Shown: positions 11,001-25,639 of the stretch, piece by piece
Layout of the letters: each line of letters starts with the position of its first letter
Numbering within the stretch: the stretch's first letter is position 1
Assembly: GCF_000004075.3 (NCBI RefSeq)
Contig: NC_026656.2
Location: forward strand, 4,278,001 to 4,342,000
Direction: 5' to 3'
Length of the DNA: 64,000 bases
DNA from: Cucumis sativus
Taxonomy: Eukaryota; Streptophyta; Magnoliopsida; Cucurbitales; Cucurbitaceae
Translations under genes and position numbers: made by a program
The notes under the pieces: model-generated
Told to the model about the DNA's origin: nothing
The model's database searches: none
The model's input: the letters and a program-made list of their open reading frames with translations, nothing else

Positions 11001-14000
11001 TACATGGTCGATGGTGTTCAGATGGATGGATTTGAGTGACTGGTTGTCTTATAGGTAAAGAGACAGCCAAATCTCTTGCTTTCGTTTAATCCCAACTCTC
11101 GATATCTTTCGTACTTTAAGGTCATTATCTGAATGTTCTAGGGCCACTGGTGATGACACACGCAGTCTATGCACCACCGTGTGCAAATGGACCTATCTTG
11201 GTCATGCACACATGTCACAGTACAATGAAAAGGATTCCCGAAATATGGAGGCTTGTGGATGGGATGATGATTTCTGGGAGGAAATTGGATTAAGAGATCT
11301 TATCGATGGTCATCATGCGAAAATAGGTGTGAATGAATTAGCTGAAAACATATTTTGGTTGAGTTTTTTTATTGATGAAACACTTAGAATTTCTAAATCA
11401 TTTTGCACTGATTACGTTCTGAGTGCAGATTTATCCTTTCCATTGCTTGAACTATTATTCCCTCTCTACTCTTTAGTATCCATAAGAAAGAATTGAAACA
11501 CTTTTTTTCTTGATTATTCTTTGTGTTGATCACTCTGTATATTATTTCCTTTCATAAGAAATGTAAGTTTCGCTCTTATAATTTACCTTTTGATTGCAAA
11601 GTTTCTCATGAAATGTGTATGTGGATGTAATTGTACTCAGTTACTCTATACTTTTTGTTTATTGTACCAATCCCATAAAACTGGTTTACTTGTTGCAACT
11701 CAGTAATTGATTGTACAAAGTTATTGATGTATAATGTCATTAGGAAGAAGTGTCGCATTCCCTGGTCACCCCTTGGGTTCTGGTCTGACTCCAGTAGCTG
11801 CGAAGGTAAGAAACATTGTCCTCAAAATTTGAACTTAGTTAGAATTTTGAAAGTTCCTCATTAGCGAACATTTATGTAATATGCAATATTGCATTGATAG
11901 TGTAGGGAAAGGAGAATTTGCTCTGGCTGCTAAACTGTTTAATAATAGGCTGGTTGTGACGTGAGATTAGTCGAGGTGTGTGTAAGCTGGTCCGGACACT
12001 CACGGATATAAGAAAAAATAGGAACAAAAATAAAAAAAACAAAAATAATAAAGTAAGAAATCAACTTCAAGGTCATTTTTAATTTGATTGAATTGTTTTT
12101 TCTTTGTGCTTATCAGGAACTGGGTTTGGTTGCTGGCATCCCTGTTGGTGTTTCACTGATTGATGCTCATGCAGGTGGAGTTGGGGTGTTGGAAAGTGTA
12201 CCCGTGCAAGATTCTGATTCTGAAGGTTGTTGTTTGTCCTATATGTTTTCATCTTTTTTTCTTATTATATTTCATTCTTTCATATTGAAAATAACTTTTC
12301 TAGGTTTCAATAAGGAGATGATATTGAATCGTATGGCACTGGTTTGTGGAACATCTACCTGCCATATGGCTGTCTCAAGGGATAAGCTCTTTATTCCTGG
12401 TGTATGGGGACCGTTTTGGTCAGGTATGGTTGAGATTAATTCCAATATTTTCTGTCAAGTTCTTGATTATAAATAGTAGCATGGTGAGGAGGAAAGAGGC
12501 AGGTGGACTATGTTCTCAATGGGACAACGAAAATGCTTTTACCATCAAAATTTACATGGATTTGTTCTTTGCCAATTACTGGTATCATACAACAATTTGT
12601 TATTTTTCAGTCTTTGTTGGTTGCTGAGTTCAAATGTCGAATATTTAATATCTATTTCTTTCATAGCTCGGTAAAGAGGGAACAGTTTTATTGCAGTATT
12701 TCTTCTAATCGTGATTGCCATCTTTTCCATAAAACTCCTAAATTACATGAATTTTTTTAAATGTCAGCAATGGTACCTGAGTATTGGCTTACTGAAGGTG
12801 GTCAGAGTGCTACCGGTGCTCTACTTGATCACATAATTCAAAATCATGTTGCCTCTCCTCATCTTGCAAATCGTGCTGCTTCGCAAAGTATGACTCTTTT
12901 TGTTATTTGATTATACTGATGCCGTCTACTGTGATTAAAGCAGGGTATACATAAAAGTTAAATGATTGTGTCTAATCTGGAATTGTTCATCTTCTCTTTT
13001 GTCTTTTCTTTTTAAATTTTAATCTTTCAGAAATCTCTGTGTTTGATATCTTGAACAAGTTGTTGGAGAATTTGGTGGTTGATCTGAAGAGTCCATTTCT
13101 TGCTGCTTTGACTGAAGATATACACATACTTCCTGATTTTCATGGAAATAGGTGAATGAATGACTGAGACATTTTGCCGAGTAATTTTTCCAGGCGTTCT
13201 TTTTCTTCCTTTCCCTGCTAGAGATTATCAACGAACTTGATTGCATCATGGATTAGGTCTCCTATTTCGGATCCAAAAGCAAAAGGAGTGATCTATGGGC
13301 TAACACTTGACACAAGTGAGCAACAGCTTTCTATTTTGTACCTTGCCACCGTACAGGCTATTGCATATGGTACACGCCACATTGTGGAGCACTGCAATTC
13401 CCATGGGCACAAGGTATTGTGAACTGATACTTTTTTCCCTTGACAAATGGGACTGGATACTTGCCATTTGCCAATGTTATATTAGTTATTATGACAGGAT
13501 TTTTAATATCACAAATGCATAGTACTATGTAATCCCACACGGCTTTATGTCCTCTCGTAATTTCATCCCATCATTGAAACTATTCATATGTTTCTCATAG
13601 AAAAAAGGTTTTTAATTGGTTGTGTAGATTACTTCTCTTCCATCTGACTTCCTTCAAATTTTGTATAATTTGAATGGCCTTTTAAATTATGTAGTTCTCT
13701 GCAACCTTACTTGAATGGGATCTGTTCTATAAGTTGTACAACTATGTTCTTGAGTTCTAAACAATGTGTGGTTCTCTACTTCCTCGTGTATTTTTCCACC
13801 GCTATTTTCTCTCTCTTAGTCTTTTCTCATCGAATGCTAGCACTTTCTGATGGATTGAAATAATTTAAAAAGAAGTTAAAAATAAGATAATTACAAAACT
13901 CAACCCAATCCTAACCCTCATTCTTCCTAGATGGTTTTTGTATTGTAGAATATCCTTACGCATATGTATTTGAAGTGGTTCTTGGGCAAATTTATACATA

Positions 14001-14736
14001 TATCTCAGCTTTATGCCTTCTCAAATCCAATTTTGACTATTTATAGTTTACTTCAAGTATATCTTCTTACTTTTGTTTCTTCTCTTCCGACAGATTAACA
14101 CTTTACTTGCATGTGGTGGCCTTGCAAAGAATTCATTGTTCATTCAAGAGCACGCCGATATTATTGGTTACCCTTCATTTCTCTATTATTATGATATTTT
14201 CATAGATTTTCTTCCGAAAGGCTAGAACTAAATCAAACCCTATCGTAGAAGGATTTTTTATGGCATTTGGATCTTACCCCCTGGCAATTTTGGTGATCAA
14301 GAGCAGGTTGTCCTATTATTTTACCTCGGGAAAGTGAGTCCGTACTCTTAGGTGCAGCAATTCTTGGAGCCGTGGCTGCTAGGAAGTATTCTACTCTGCA
14401 AGATGCCATGAAAGCCCTGAATTCTGCTGGTCAAGTATGCATCAAATTGTTCTTTCTCCTTTTTTCTCATGATCTCATTCAGCTTAGTTTATTTTCTTTC
14501 ATTCACAGAATAAGCAAGGAAAATAGTTGAATCCTGTTGAACATAGACCATTCAATATGTACTAAATGGAGTAGTGTCAAGTCAACCATTAAATTTTTTG
14601 CTGCATTTGGCAGGTGATTTATCCATCTACAGATCCAAAGGTGAAGTTATACCATGATGCTAAATACCAAATTTTCCGAGAGCTTTATGAACAACAGTTG
14701 TCTCACCGCTCAATAATGGCACGAGCTCTGTCATAG
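8091..14736 (+). CDS. FGGY-family carbohydrate kinase (D-ribulokinase-like)
   Basis: Coding exons: 8091-8274, 9412-9491, 9788-9905, 10040-10218, 10972-11054, 11142-11326, 11744-11805, 12117-12225, 12304-12423, 12768-12887, 13031-13151, 13257-13413, 14094-14166, 14307-14434, 14614-14736; 1842 nt, 613 aa. The protein matches the plant At4g30310 type along its whole length. Visible motifs: N-terminal phosphate loop DVGTGS (53-58); TCSLV (124-128), which I recall as a signature of the human FGGY / yeast YDR109c D-ribulokinases; DAHAGG (313-318) with D313 the likely catalytic base; CGTSTCHM (348-355); and ACGGLAKN (512-519) in the second ATP-binding lobe. It should phosphorylate a pentulose, probably D-ribulose, with ATP; the exact substrate is inferred. 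The family normally starts near Met35 (MASPTDSV), so use of the first ATG adds 34 residues. Intron 4 carries a MITE-like element and intron 7 a SINE fragment. Confidence 0.92.
10479..10652. mobile_element. MITE-like palindromic element (intron 4 of FGGY kinase)
   Basis: The ends form inverted arms: the left arm reads TTTTAAAAAATTACAAATAT then AGC; the complement of the right arm reads AAAAAATTGCAAATATAGCG. Between them lie short palindromes (GTCTATCACTGATAA, GTCTATCATTGATAGA). Related, more decayed elements lie near 19.5, 24.8, 36.3, 52.7 and 57.1 kb. No coding capacity. I associate this family with cucurbit genomes from memory. Confidence 0.55.
11946..12045 (+). mobile_element. Au-SINE 3' fragment (intron 7 of FGGY kinase)
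   Basis: The run GTGAGATTAGTCGAGGTGTG, then GTAAGCTGG-CCGGACACTCACGGATAT-like sequence followed by an A-rich tail from about 12010, matches my memory of the 3' half of the Au SINE, a tRNA-derived retroposon widespread in flowering plants. The tRNA-like head is missing, so the copy is 5'-truncated. AATAATA at 11941-11947 and again within the A-rich end near 12040 could be a short target duplication, but the low complexity makes this weak. Confidence 0.65.
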
Positions 14737-16714
14737 CCACTTTGCTCGCTACCGAATCACAATCATTTCCATCTTGTTACTCCATTCCTTTCTTTTCTTA
14801 TCTTTTCCTTTTTGTGAAGCTCTCATTTGCTTCCCATCAATAGCTTCTAGCTTTACCTTTCTCAGGAGATGGCTGGACGGCATGGGAACTGAAATAAGGA
14901 AACATTTCCAAAGTTAACGATATCGATACTGTTTATAGATTGAACTAAGTCAAATAGACATCTTTCTCTCTCTTTCTCCACTGCTATGACAACTTTGTGT
15001 GCAGGAGGACTAAACTGGTTTACAAATAAGAATAGTGATCAAAATTTAGTAAAGTCAATCACAGGTACAGAACCGAGAAGTTAAGAAGTTGAAAGAAGAT
15101 GATGCTTACTCATCACTCCTCTGTGTTTGGAAGAAATTTAAGGATCGATTGCATAATTTAACAACATAGGGGATAAACATTACTTGGTGGAGCAATCCAA
15201 TATAAAGTTGGAAATTTTGCTCAAATGTTGTTTTTGTACCAAACTATTCATTTCACATATCACTACATAGTCTCATTTGAAAGCATCTTTTTTTAATTTG
15301 TAAGAATAACAAAAAATAATGGTAATAATAAAGCTGTTATTTACATTTTCAAAATTGTAAAAATAGCAAATTTAAAAATAAATGGCATATTTATCAAATT
15401 TACAATATTAAAATATTAAAAAAAGAGGTGTTGATTTATGTTTTTTTTAAAAAAATTACAATTTTTCATAAAATATTATTGTTATTATGGTCATTTTTTA
15501 CTTTTAACAACTTTTGAAGTAATAATTTTATGTGTGTACCATATACCAACTGTCTAAATATATTTACAAAATTTGAACAAAACATTTTAGGGTTTATTGA
15601 AATTCTCTTAGAAAGAGAAAAAAATCTCTTTTCCCTAATTAGTTTCAAATCTCTTGTTTGCTAATTGGCTTCAAAATTTACCCACTTATCCGATTGATCC
15701 AATAAAATAAAATATTGTCATTATTTTTTGGTAAACCCTAATTAACTCATTTATTTACTATACCCTAATTAACTCATTTATTTACTATAGCTAATTGAGA
15801 ATTGAGAATTTTCAAAAGACGCTATTATCTAGTTCCAAACAAGATTGAAATATTTATCAAGACATCCATAAATGAATGAATCCAAATCTTTCAAATCCTT
15901 TTATAAATACTAAAAAAAGCATACACATATTTTGAAAACAAAAACTATAATTAATTTGAGAAGTGCAACTTTAGTCATTAATTGACATAATGACATCATC
16001 GTAACCATTACAATAAAGTGCAATATTTATATATTGCCTCAGACTATTTGACTTTTTTAATATTCCTTGCAAGATATTTTGTTTTTTTTTTTTTAACTAA
16101 AAGACAGCAATTGAAGAATGTAAGACATCTAATTCTCCAACCCTATGATTTTATATCATATAAAACCCCTTAGCTTTGTTCATATGAAATGGAATATCAA
16201 AAACTACAATCTTAACATAAATCTCTTCCTCTTTCCCTTTCAATTTGAAGAATTTTCAATACTTTGCTTTGGGACTGTATTTTTCCTCTCCCTAACACTT
16301 AATTTCGCTCGTCAATAAATTCGTTTCTTCTAAATGAAAGATATTAAAACCACATAATTCATTACCTACCAACAATCAATCTCCATCAATAAAGTAGCAA
16401 TGAACAGAAAAATATAGCAAGTTTGTGGTTGATATTACCTTTCTTGCTGTTGATTGTACTTCTCCCAAAGCTGCATTATAAATCTCTAGCTACAAATTCA
16501 AAGGGCCCATTCTTTTAATAAAAAGAATGTCACGCCTGATTCACCTCGAACGGAATGTCGTGTATAAAGCATTAAATCTAAAAGGAATGTCTCAACCAGG
16601 TAATTGGGTGCTAAATCGCTAGTGTTCGACATTAAATTGGGGAAAATTGAAGAATGAAACAAGACCATGAAATAGGGATGTGTACATTTTTTGCATAATG
16701 TGTCCCAGACTCAA
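14737..16714. other. Convergent intergenic region between FGGY kinase and RPT2
   Basis: Holds the 3' ends of two genes that point at each other. The first few hundred bases are likely kinase 3' UTR, and roughly the last 250 bases the RPT2 3' UTR. The middle is AT-rich with no ORF of note. It contains a perfect 27-base tandem duplication at 15735-15788. Confidence 0.5.
15735..15788. repeat. Two-copy 27-bp perfect tandem repeat
   Basis: The unit beginning ACCCTAATTAACTCATTTAT occupies 15735-15761 and repeats at 15762-15788 without a mismatch. Intergenic; looks like a recent local duplication. Confidence 0.85.
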
Positions 16715-18985
<2,271 letters not shown>

Positions 18986-19090
18986 TTTTGGTGAAGAGAG
19001 TGAGAAGTAAGAAGAGATGTGAAAAGAGGGGAAGGAAATGAGGAATTGTATTCAGAAATCAATGGTTTCTTGTCCAATAATCCCTCTCTT

Positions 19091-19096
19091 TGGGCC
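19091..19096 (-). promoter_or_regulatory. TGGGCC site II / proteasome-element-like motif upstream of RPT2
   Basis: TGGGCC stands 106 bases upstream of the RPT2 start codon, next to a long pyrimidine-rich tract (about 19100-19150 on the plus strand). TGGGCC/T is the TCP 'site II' motif of housekeeping plant promoters. TGGGC is also described as the core of the proteasome-related cis element bound by NAC factors that induce proteasome genes under stress. One short match is weak evidence on its own. Confidence 0.35.
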
Positions 19097-19524
19097 TTTC
19101 TTCTTTTTCCTTTTTCTTTTTTCTTTTTTCTTTTTTTCTTTCTTTTTCTCAATAGTTTCGAAAAGAAAATTTTCATACCTACAAACAAAACAAAAAAAAT
19201 CAACAAAATTATTCATAAAATATAAAAAAATTTCATATTTATCAGACTTATATGTGTTTATAGTTATATTTGTAGGTAATAATAAAAGTTTATTGATAAA
19301 ATTTTGATTTTTTTTATATTTGTGTCGAGCTTACATCCATATTGATTAATTTTGGACAACATGATCCTACAAAATTTGTGTGTCAAGAAAATTCTTAGTA
19401 AATTAATTTATAGATAAGTGGTTATCATGGATTAAATCTATGACCTTTTAGTTAGTCTTTAAGAAAATTATATTATATTTTGTAGATATTTTCAAATAAT
19501 TGTTCTTCAGTAGAAAAGATGTAA

Positions 19525-19735
19525 AACTATTTTATAAAAATAGCAACAAAAAAAATATTTATAGACGTACACCTCTATTGTTCATAATGCACTAATAACA
19601 ATCACTAATAGTATCAACAATAGACTTTTCTTAGTTTCTATCATTAATAGCATCAATTATAGACTTCTATCAATTTTTATCACTGATACACCTTAGTAGA
19701 TTTTTATAAACCTATATCAAAGATAAATGACTAAT
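19525..19735. mobile_element. Decayed MITE-like element of the GATAGAC type
   Basis: The stretch runs from TTTTATAAAAATAGCAACAA to AAACCTATATCAAAG. It is filled with repeated TAGACTTCTATC, ATCACTGATAC and CATTAATAGCAT motifs like those inside the element at 10.5 kb. The arms are decayed, so the borders are approximate. Confidence 0.4.
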
Positions 19736-20816
19736 AAAATTAGTAGACTTCTATTTAGTAATATATTTGTATCAATTTTAAGAAGAAAATGGTGGATGGA
19801 GTATACAATTAGAATGGTTCGCTTCATTTGCCACATAAAGCCAATTGTGCAAGACTTATGTACCAAGTACACTTGTAGGGACAAACTAGCTTCTATACCT
19901 ACAACATGAGTAGTGTTGAGTTTGCATTTCTTTTCTTTTTAATGTTGCTTAATTCTAATTTTAATTTATATGTAAATTATGTAAGTTATGTGAAAATTGA
20001 CTAATCAAATTATTATGTTTAAATAAAAGTACGTATATAAAGTTAAATGTATTAGTAGGCTAAATTTCAAATTCGCTAAATTATGATCAAAAGGTAAAAT
20101 TTTATTGTAAAAGAATAAAAAATAAATAAAGTGGAAATATAATGCAAAGGTAGATTTATAGGATGGGTTACTTTGTTGCTAAAAACTAAATTTGTTTTAG
20201 AAAATAACTAAATCTATTATTGTTATGGAAACTAGTAGAGCAAAGGAACTAGTTTAGGATTTTTTAAAAAAACATGACTAATACAAATAAATGAATGGAT
20301 TAATTTTTTCATTCAAAATAAAAAATTTATTTTAAATGACAGAACTTCTTAAGGTAAGTTATCATAATTTATTTATGATAAACCACGATAGACTACTATT
20401 TAATATGTAATAATTTACTATATTGTGTAAATGACACTTCAAATATGAACATTTGTAATTCCAATCTTCAAAGGCCCCTCAGATAAGTTTTAACTATTTT
20501 GATTCTCTAAGTTCTTATATTTCAAATCTGAGCGCAAAATGTCACTGAGTATGCTTGTCCAAGGCGTTTTTTGTCCATGGTTGCATGCTCGAACATCCTC
20601 AAACCACCTTATCTTTATGTTTTTTACTTAGTTTAGTCTTTTCCTTTCCTTGTGTTGTCACCGACCTAGAGTGTGACATTTCAACATTTTCATATGCAAG
20701 TCTACCAAAGTTTAAAATGTTTAAAATGTACTATAGGGGAGACATAGTAGTTGAGTCCTTGACCAAGCCTTGTTGTACTCTTTGCATTCTAATATTTCTT
20801 TGCAACCAACAATCTT

Positions 20817-20876
20817 CAATGCTTTCTTTAACGATGTTTTCAATGCTTTCTTTAACGATGTTTTCAATGCTTTTCT
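20817..20876. repeat. 24-bp tandem repeat, 2.5 copies
   Basis: The unit CAATGCTTTCTTTAACGATG plus TTTT occupies 20817-20840 and 20841-20864, with a partial third copy to about 20876. The two full copies are identical, suggesting recent slippage. Confidence 0.85.
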
Positions 20877-21971
20877 TTCTCTCTCACGTTTTATAAAATC
20901 AATTTCTGTCAAAACGTTAAAGAAGGCTACATCGTATTACAAGTTTGTTCACAACTTTTAGATTTCATATAGCTGACTTGTTCACCGAATTAGAACAAAT
21001 GTCATACAATCGCATATCCCGTATTTGAAAAGTTGCAATTGTGACACAAAATGCCCCCATTGGCTTTTTGGTAGGTGTATAGTGTCTTAGTCAATATAGC
21101 ATGTTATAGTTAATAATTTTGTCTATAGTATTAAAGTTTAGCGGGATTGTTTAAATTGTACTTCAACCACACACAAACCCTTCATCCTCAATCTTCATGA
21201 GCAAACCTCATCGTCAAAGATCCCACGACGTTAGCTCCCAATGTCAACTATCGTAACTATCATCTCCAAACAACAGGCGACACCCTTCAATGTTGTTCAT
21301 CAATGATTGTTGTCATTGAGAGTGGTGTCATCAAGCAGAACAAAGGTGTTTGTTCCTCTCTCTAACCTAAGCTCCACACAGTTCGATGACGATAACGTCT
21401 TTCTCAAATTATGTTACATGTTTCTGCCTTCAATCGTGTCGCGTGTTGCCACCTTTCATTCACTATTTTCTTGTTTGTTGAATTCATGGTTGTTAGAAGG
21501 TTTTTTACATGTTTTTGTTTTTCTTATTTAGTTTTTGAATCTCATTAAGATTTGGACTAAGTTTTAGTTTACCCATGACTTTTAGATGTTAGATCCATGC
21601 ATGTTTGAGAGAGAGCTTTGTCATTGTCCAAGAGTCTTTTTGGATTTTTTTTTTTTTTTTTGTAGGAGTATAAGGATAATCTGACAATCCAAATAACTTG
21701 GACTACTCAATCCATATTATAAGAGTTGGATTGGGATATTTTAAATTTTGGGTTGTGTTGGTTTTTTTTTTTTTTTTTCAGATTGAGTTTTGAAATTTTC
21801 AATTCAACCCAACCCAACCTAAGTTAATAATATATTTATATTAAGTTTTATGATATGATGTTTAGAACGTTTTTTTAGAAGTTTGGTCCATATTTGACTC
21901 TCCTTAAGTAATACATGTTTTAAAACTTTTTGTTAGGGCAAAATATACTTTTGGTTCATAAAGTTTAGGGT

Positions 21972-22127
21972 TAGTGTCTATTTAGTCTCTAAAGTTTAAA
22001 ATAAACACTTTAGTCTTTCAAGTTGGTTAAATACTTCAAAATGGTTCCATAGTGTCTATTTGTTCCCTAAAGCATAAAAGAAACACTTTAGCCTTTTAAG
22101 TTTGTTAAATACTTCTAAATGGTCCAT
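21972..22127. repeat. Degenerate 78-bp tandem duplication
   Basis: TAGTGTCTATTT...CTAAAG...AAACACTTTAG...GTTAAATACTTC...AATGGT at 21972-22049 is repeated in the same order at 22050-22127 with scattered substitutions. The 'ACTTTAG-TCTTT, TAAATACTT, AATGG' layout is like anonymous dicot interspersed repeats; family not assigned. Confidence 0.6.
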
Positions 22128-23384
22128 TCGTCCATTTTACCATTAGTTGACTAACAAAAAACTGACATGATATATTGTGTGGACAAATTTTAATTCAAGT
22201 TGCAATTATATTAATTTTAATTTTATTAGGTGACTTTTTATACATGTTTTTTCTTTTTAATGTTTCCTTTCAATCTCCCTTTTTTCCACCTTTTTTCTCG
22301 TATGCAACACCCTCTCTTTTTTCTTCTTTCTTTTCCATTTCCTTAGCTGTCTCCATTTCTCCTTACTCGCAACTCACTTTGAAATTAGAATTTATCATTC
22401 TAATTTCTACCGTAAGATTTCAACATCCTTAAAGATCGATATATTATCCATGTCCTTCAGTTCTTAGTTACTTCATTTTATTCATTCAACTTCAACTTCA
22501 TTTCATCGGATACTCTCCTTGTCGGTTACACTGTAATGATGGTCTGCAAATGACGCCTAGGTACTTTCAAATAAAGGTTAACTTGATTATTGCAACAGTG
22601 GTATGCAATTGTACTATATAACACAAGAGTATGAGATATGATTTCAAGTTTATATCATCTCATCCTGTGATTACACTTAAACCATGACATTCTTTTTTAA
22701 AAAATCTCTAATATTTTTTTGTTACAAGGGTAAATTAACTAAAAGTTGTGGGCTAAAGGTCAAGGTTGTTGAAAGTTGCAAAAAAAGGAAAAGAAAAATT
22801 ATGATGACTCATCTTGCGGTTTGCATCGGTAAGAGTGCCTCGAGTCGTGAACTTAATATGTGTATCATTTTAGGAACTTGATGAAATGGTGAGCTTGTAA
22901 CACAGTTTCACAAGTTGAAGTTCATTCATTCTCTCATATGTAAAATAGATGAGTGGTTCTTTTCAGTGTTAACTCAAAAACTTGAATATGAGGTATCACC
23001 TTCTCACTCGCCAAGTGACTTGAATTTATGATTGACTATAAACAAATTGTTCATTCGAGGAATTAGTGATACTCCAAGGGATAAAACCTAAAGATATTTA
23101 TAGGAGTAAAACACTCTTTTGGACCCAATTATATCTATGAACAACTCGTAAATGATCAACTTGCTTATAATAGTTATATTTAAAGGAATTGAGTTTCGTG
23201 CAAAAGTATGTGCTTCCTTTGCTTCAATTAAGTTCAAAAGTTAAAACACATCATTAAAACAAAACATATCAGATTAAACATACTTTTTACATGTTACAAG
23301 GGATGAGTAAGTTACCTTTGAAAACTTTTCTTCAACTCTTCTCCCGGTTTTGAAAAGACATCGCACACTCTCTTTTGAATCGTG

Positions 23385-23515
23385 AATTAACACTCCAATA
23401 TCTCCATAATGGTATGTGATATTGTCTACATTGGGCATCACTTTTGGTTTCACCCGAAAGACATCATACCATTGGAAATAGTTGTTGTCCTCCTCTCTTA
23501 TATTTTCATCCATTT
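23385..23515 (+). repeat. Degenerate TRIM/LTR-like repeat, copy 2
   Basis: ATATCTCCATAATGGTATG, GATATTGTCTACATTGGGCA, CTTTTGGTTTCACCC and CATACCATTGGAAATAGTTG line up in order with the copy at 3.2 kb and have the same inverted ATAATGGTATG / CATACCATTGG pair. It is intergenic and in the same orientation as copy 1. Confidence 0.45.
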
Positions 23516-24784
23516 ATTTATTTAATGTCGAACTTTGATCAATCCTCTTGTCGAACAAAGTATAATCAATCGATCCTTCCAACAATCATCAAATCTTCTT
23601 GCTAACTCAACTTTATCCATATACAATAGACCTTTTAAGTTAATACTTGAACATGATCCACTTGTAGATTTTCAACCACATATTGTTCAAGATTGCACAT
23701 AAAATCTTGATTTTTTTTTTTTCAGTTAATTGATAAAAAAATACATGTAATGTTTTTTAACTTGTCACTCGATCTCCTATTTGGATTGTATATGAAAAAA
23801 AGATGTTATTTGAATAATCATTTTTAGTTTTTCAAAAGTTTGTTTCATTTGATAGATACTCAATTCATTTTCTATTTAATCACAAATTATATAAAAAAGT
23901 ACTATTAAATACCCCTAATATAATAATTTTAATTTTATATTTAAAATACGTTCATCGATTGAGTTTTTGTATTTTATATTTTGTTTTTCTAGTATATATC
24001 GATCGACTTTAGCATTAGAGATAAGTGTTGGAGAGATGATTGATAGAATTGGTTTTCATGGATGATTATCAGGGTTAGCAGTCGAAAGTAACTACGTGGA
24101 GACCGTCATTGTACAAAATGGTTGTCATAGAGCTTTTCTTAAAGTGGTTCTCGAAGTTCGTGCAGACATATGGTATTTGTTGAAGTTGGTCTCCAAAACA
24201 TTGTAGGATTGTGTCCTTACAGTTTGCGAGTTACAAATAAAGACATGGAAAACATTGAAGAGAAGGACAAATGGATTAAGTTGAGGGAAGTCAAACATGT
24301 TTCGTTATAACCATCTCCACAGGTAAGTTGGTGAATCGAGCATTGTTAAAAGAATTAACTGAAGAGTCAACATGAGATGTAAAAGATAAAAAATAAAAAA
24401 GAATCAAAAGTATGTAATGTTTGACCATGGAAGTTGAAATAAAATGAGTATCTTAAGAATATGCTAAAGAAGAAAAAGAATATCCAAAAAAGAAAAAGAG
24501 AACATGTTCTCTAAATTTACATTTAAAGTAGATGTTGATTCATATTTCATTTCCAACTTTGCATCTCAAAATTCCGAAAGTGTGTCCTAAAATTTCTATA
24601 GGTTAGGACTTAAATAGACATATCCGTTTTTCTTTTTCATGGGAATACGAGTGGGAATCCCCAACTTAATAAGTCACAAACACAACTCACCCATCTTAGT
24701 TCATCTTTTACCTTTTATTTTCACTTTTTCTTTTTAGCAATTTTTTATTTTCAATTTTATTTTGAGTCGTTCTTTTGCTTTAAA

Positions 24785-24930
24785 TTAATGAAACGTCGTT
24801 TACAAATATCACAATCTATATGTGATAGATAAGATAATTACTATCTATGTCTATTAGACTATTATAGATTGTGTTATTTGCTATAAACACATATACTAAT
24901 CTATAATATTTTGGTTAATTTTGATATATT
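24785..24930. mobile_element. Decayed MITE-like element
   Basis: Contains TACAAATATCACAATCTATA, TGTGATAGATAAGATAATT, GTCTATTAGACTATTATAGA and a GTTATTTGC end, a palindrome-rich pattern like the 10.5 kb element. Borders are uncertain. Confidence 0.3.
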
Positions 24931-25639
24931 TAAAAACAACATTTTAATCTCAATTTGAAGACGTGCAAAAAAGAAAAAAAAAAACAATAAATTTTCTTAG
25001 GAGGAAGTTGCAAACTTCTCAATCCCAAAATATGGTATGGGATTAAGAAAGGCACATCCCCTCCACCTTACTTAAGTAATTCTTCTTAGGAATTATTTAA
25101 GATAGTGAAATGCATGCTAAGTTAAGCTTAAAATGAAAATGAGATTATAAAACGTCAAAATAGTCGAAAAGAGATTGAGTTTTAAATTGTAGAAACAAAA
25201 TGAATGAATTGAGTATATATTATTATATATTGAAAAAAAGTAGATAATATTTTCACCCTAGCTCTTCGTCATCGTCCTTGTAAACAAAAAGCAATACACT
25301 TGTCTTTTGGAACCTTACAAAAAATTATATGTCTTTATATACATTAGGGTATTATGTTTTTTTAGACTTCTTTATCTTTGTCTTTGAATTGTAATTTAAA
25401 ACTCGTTCATTTTAATAACTTGTAAGTGAACGAACCTTGACTAAAATTTATTTTTGTTATTAACCCTTGCATTTATTCAAACTATCTTTTCTTGTTAGAG
25501 AGTGCACTCGTATGTAACGGAGGGAACATACGAAAATATAATATGTGTTAGCGACGAATAAGAAAAGCTAGGTGAGGGTTGAGAAACCCATCTCTTTATA
25601 TCTTTTGTAAAACAACAAAAATAGTAGCCTTTCGATTAA

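Larger units (their letters stand above)
18986..25630. other. Gene-poor, repeat-rich intergenic region
   Basis: The first roughly 150 bases are the RPT2 5' UTR/promoter. The rest shows no convincing gene. ORFs here are short, low-complexity and unlike known proteins. Separate entries cover the MITE-like elements (19.5 and 24.8 kb), two tandem repeats (20.8 and 22.0 kb) and a TRIM-like copy (23.4 kb). Long T and A runs and AT-rich decay suggest old, nested transposon debris. Confidence 0.5.
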
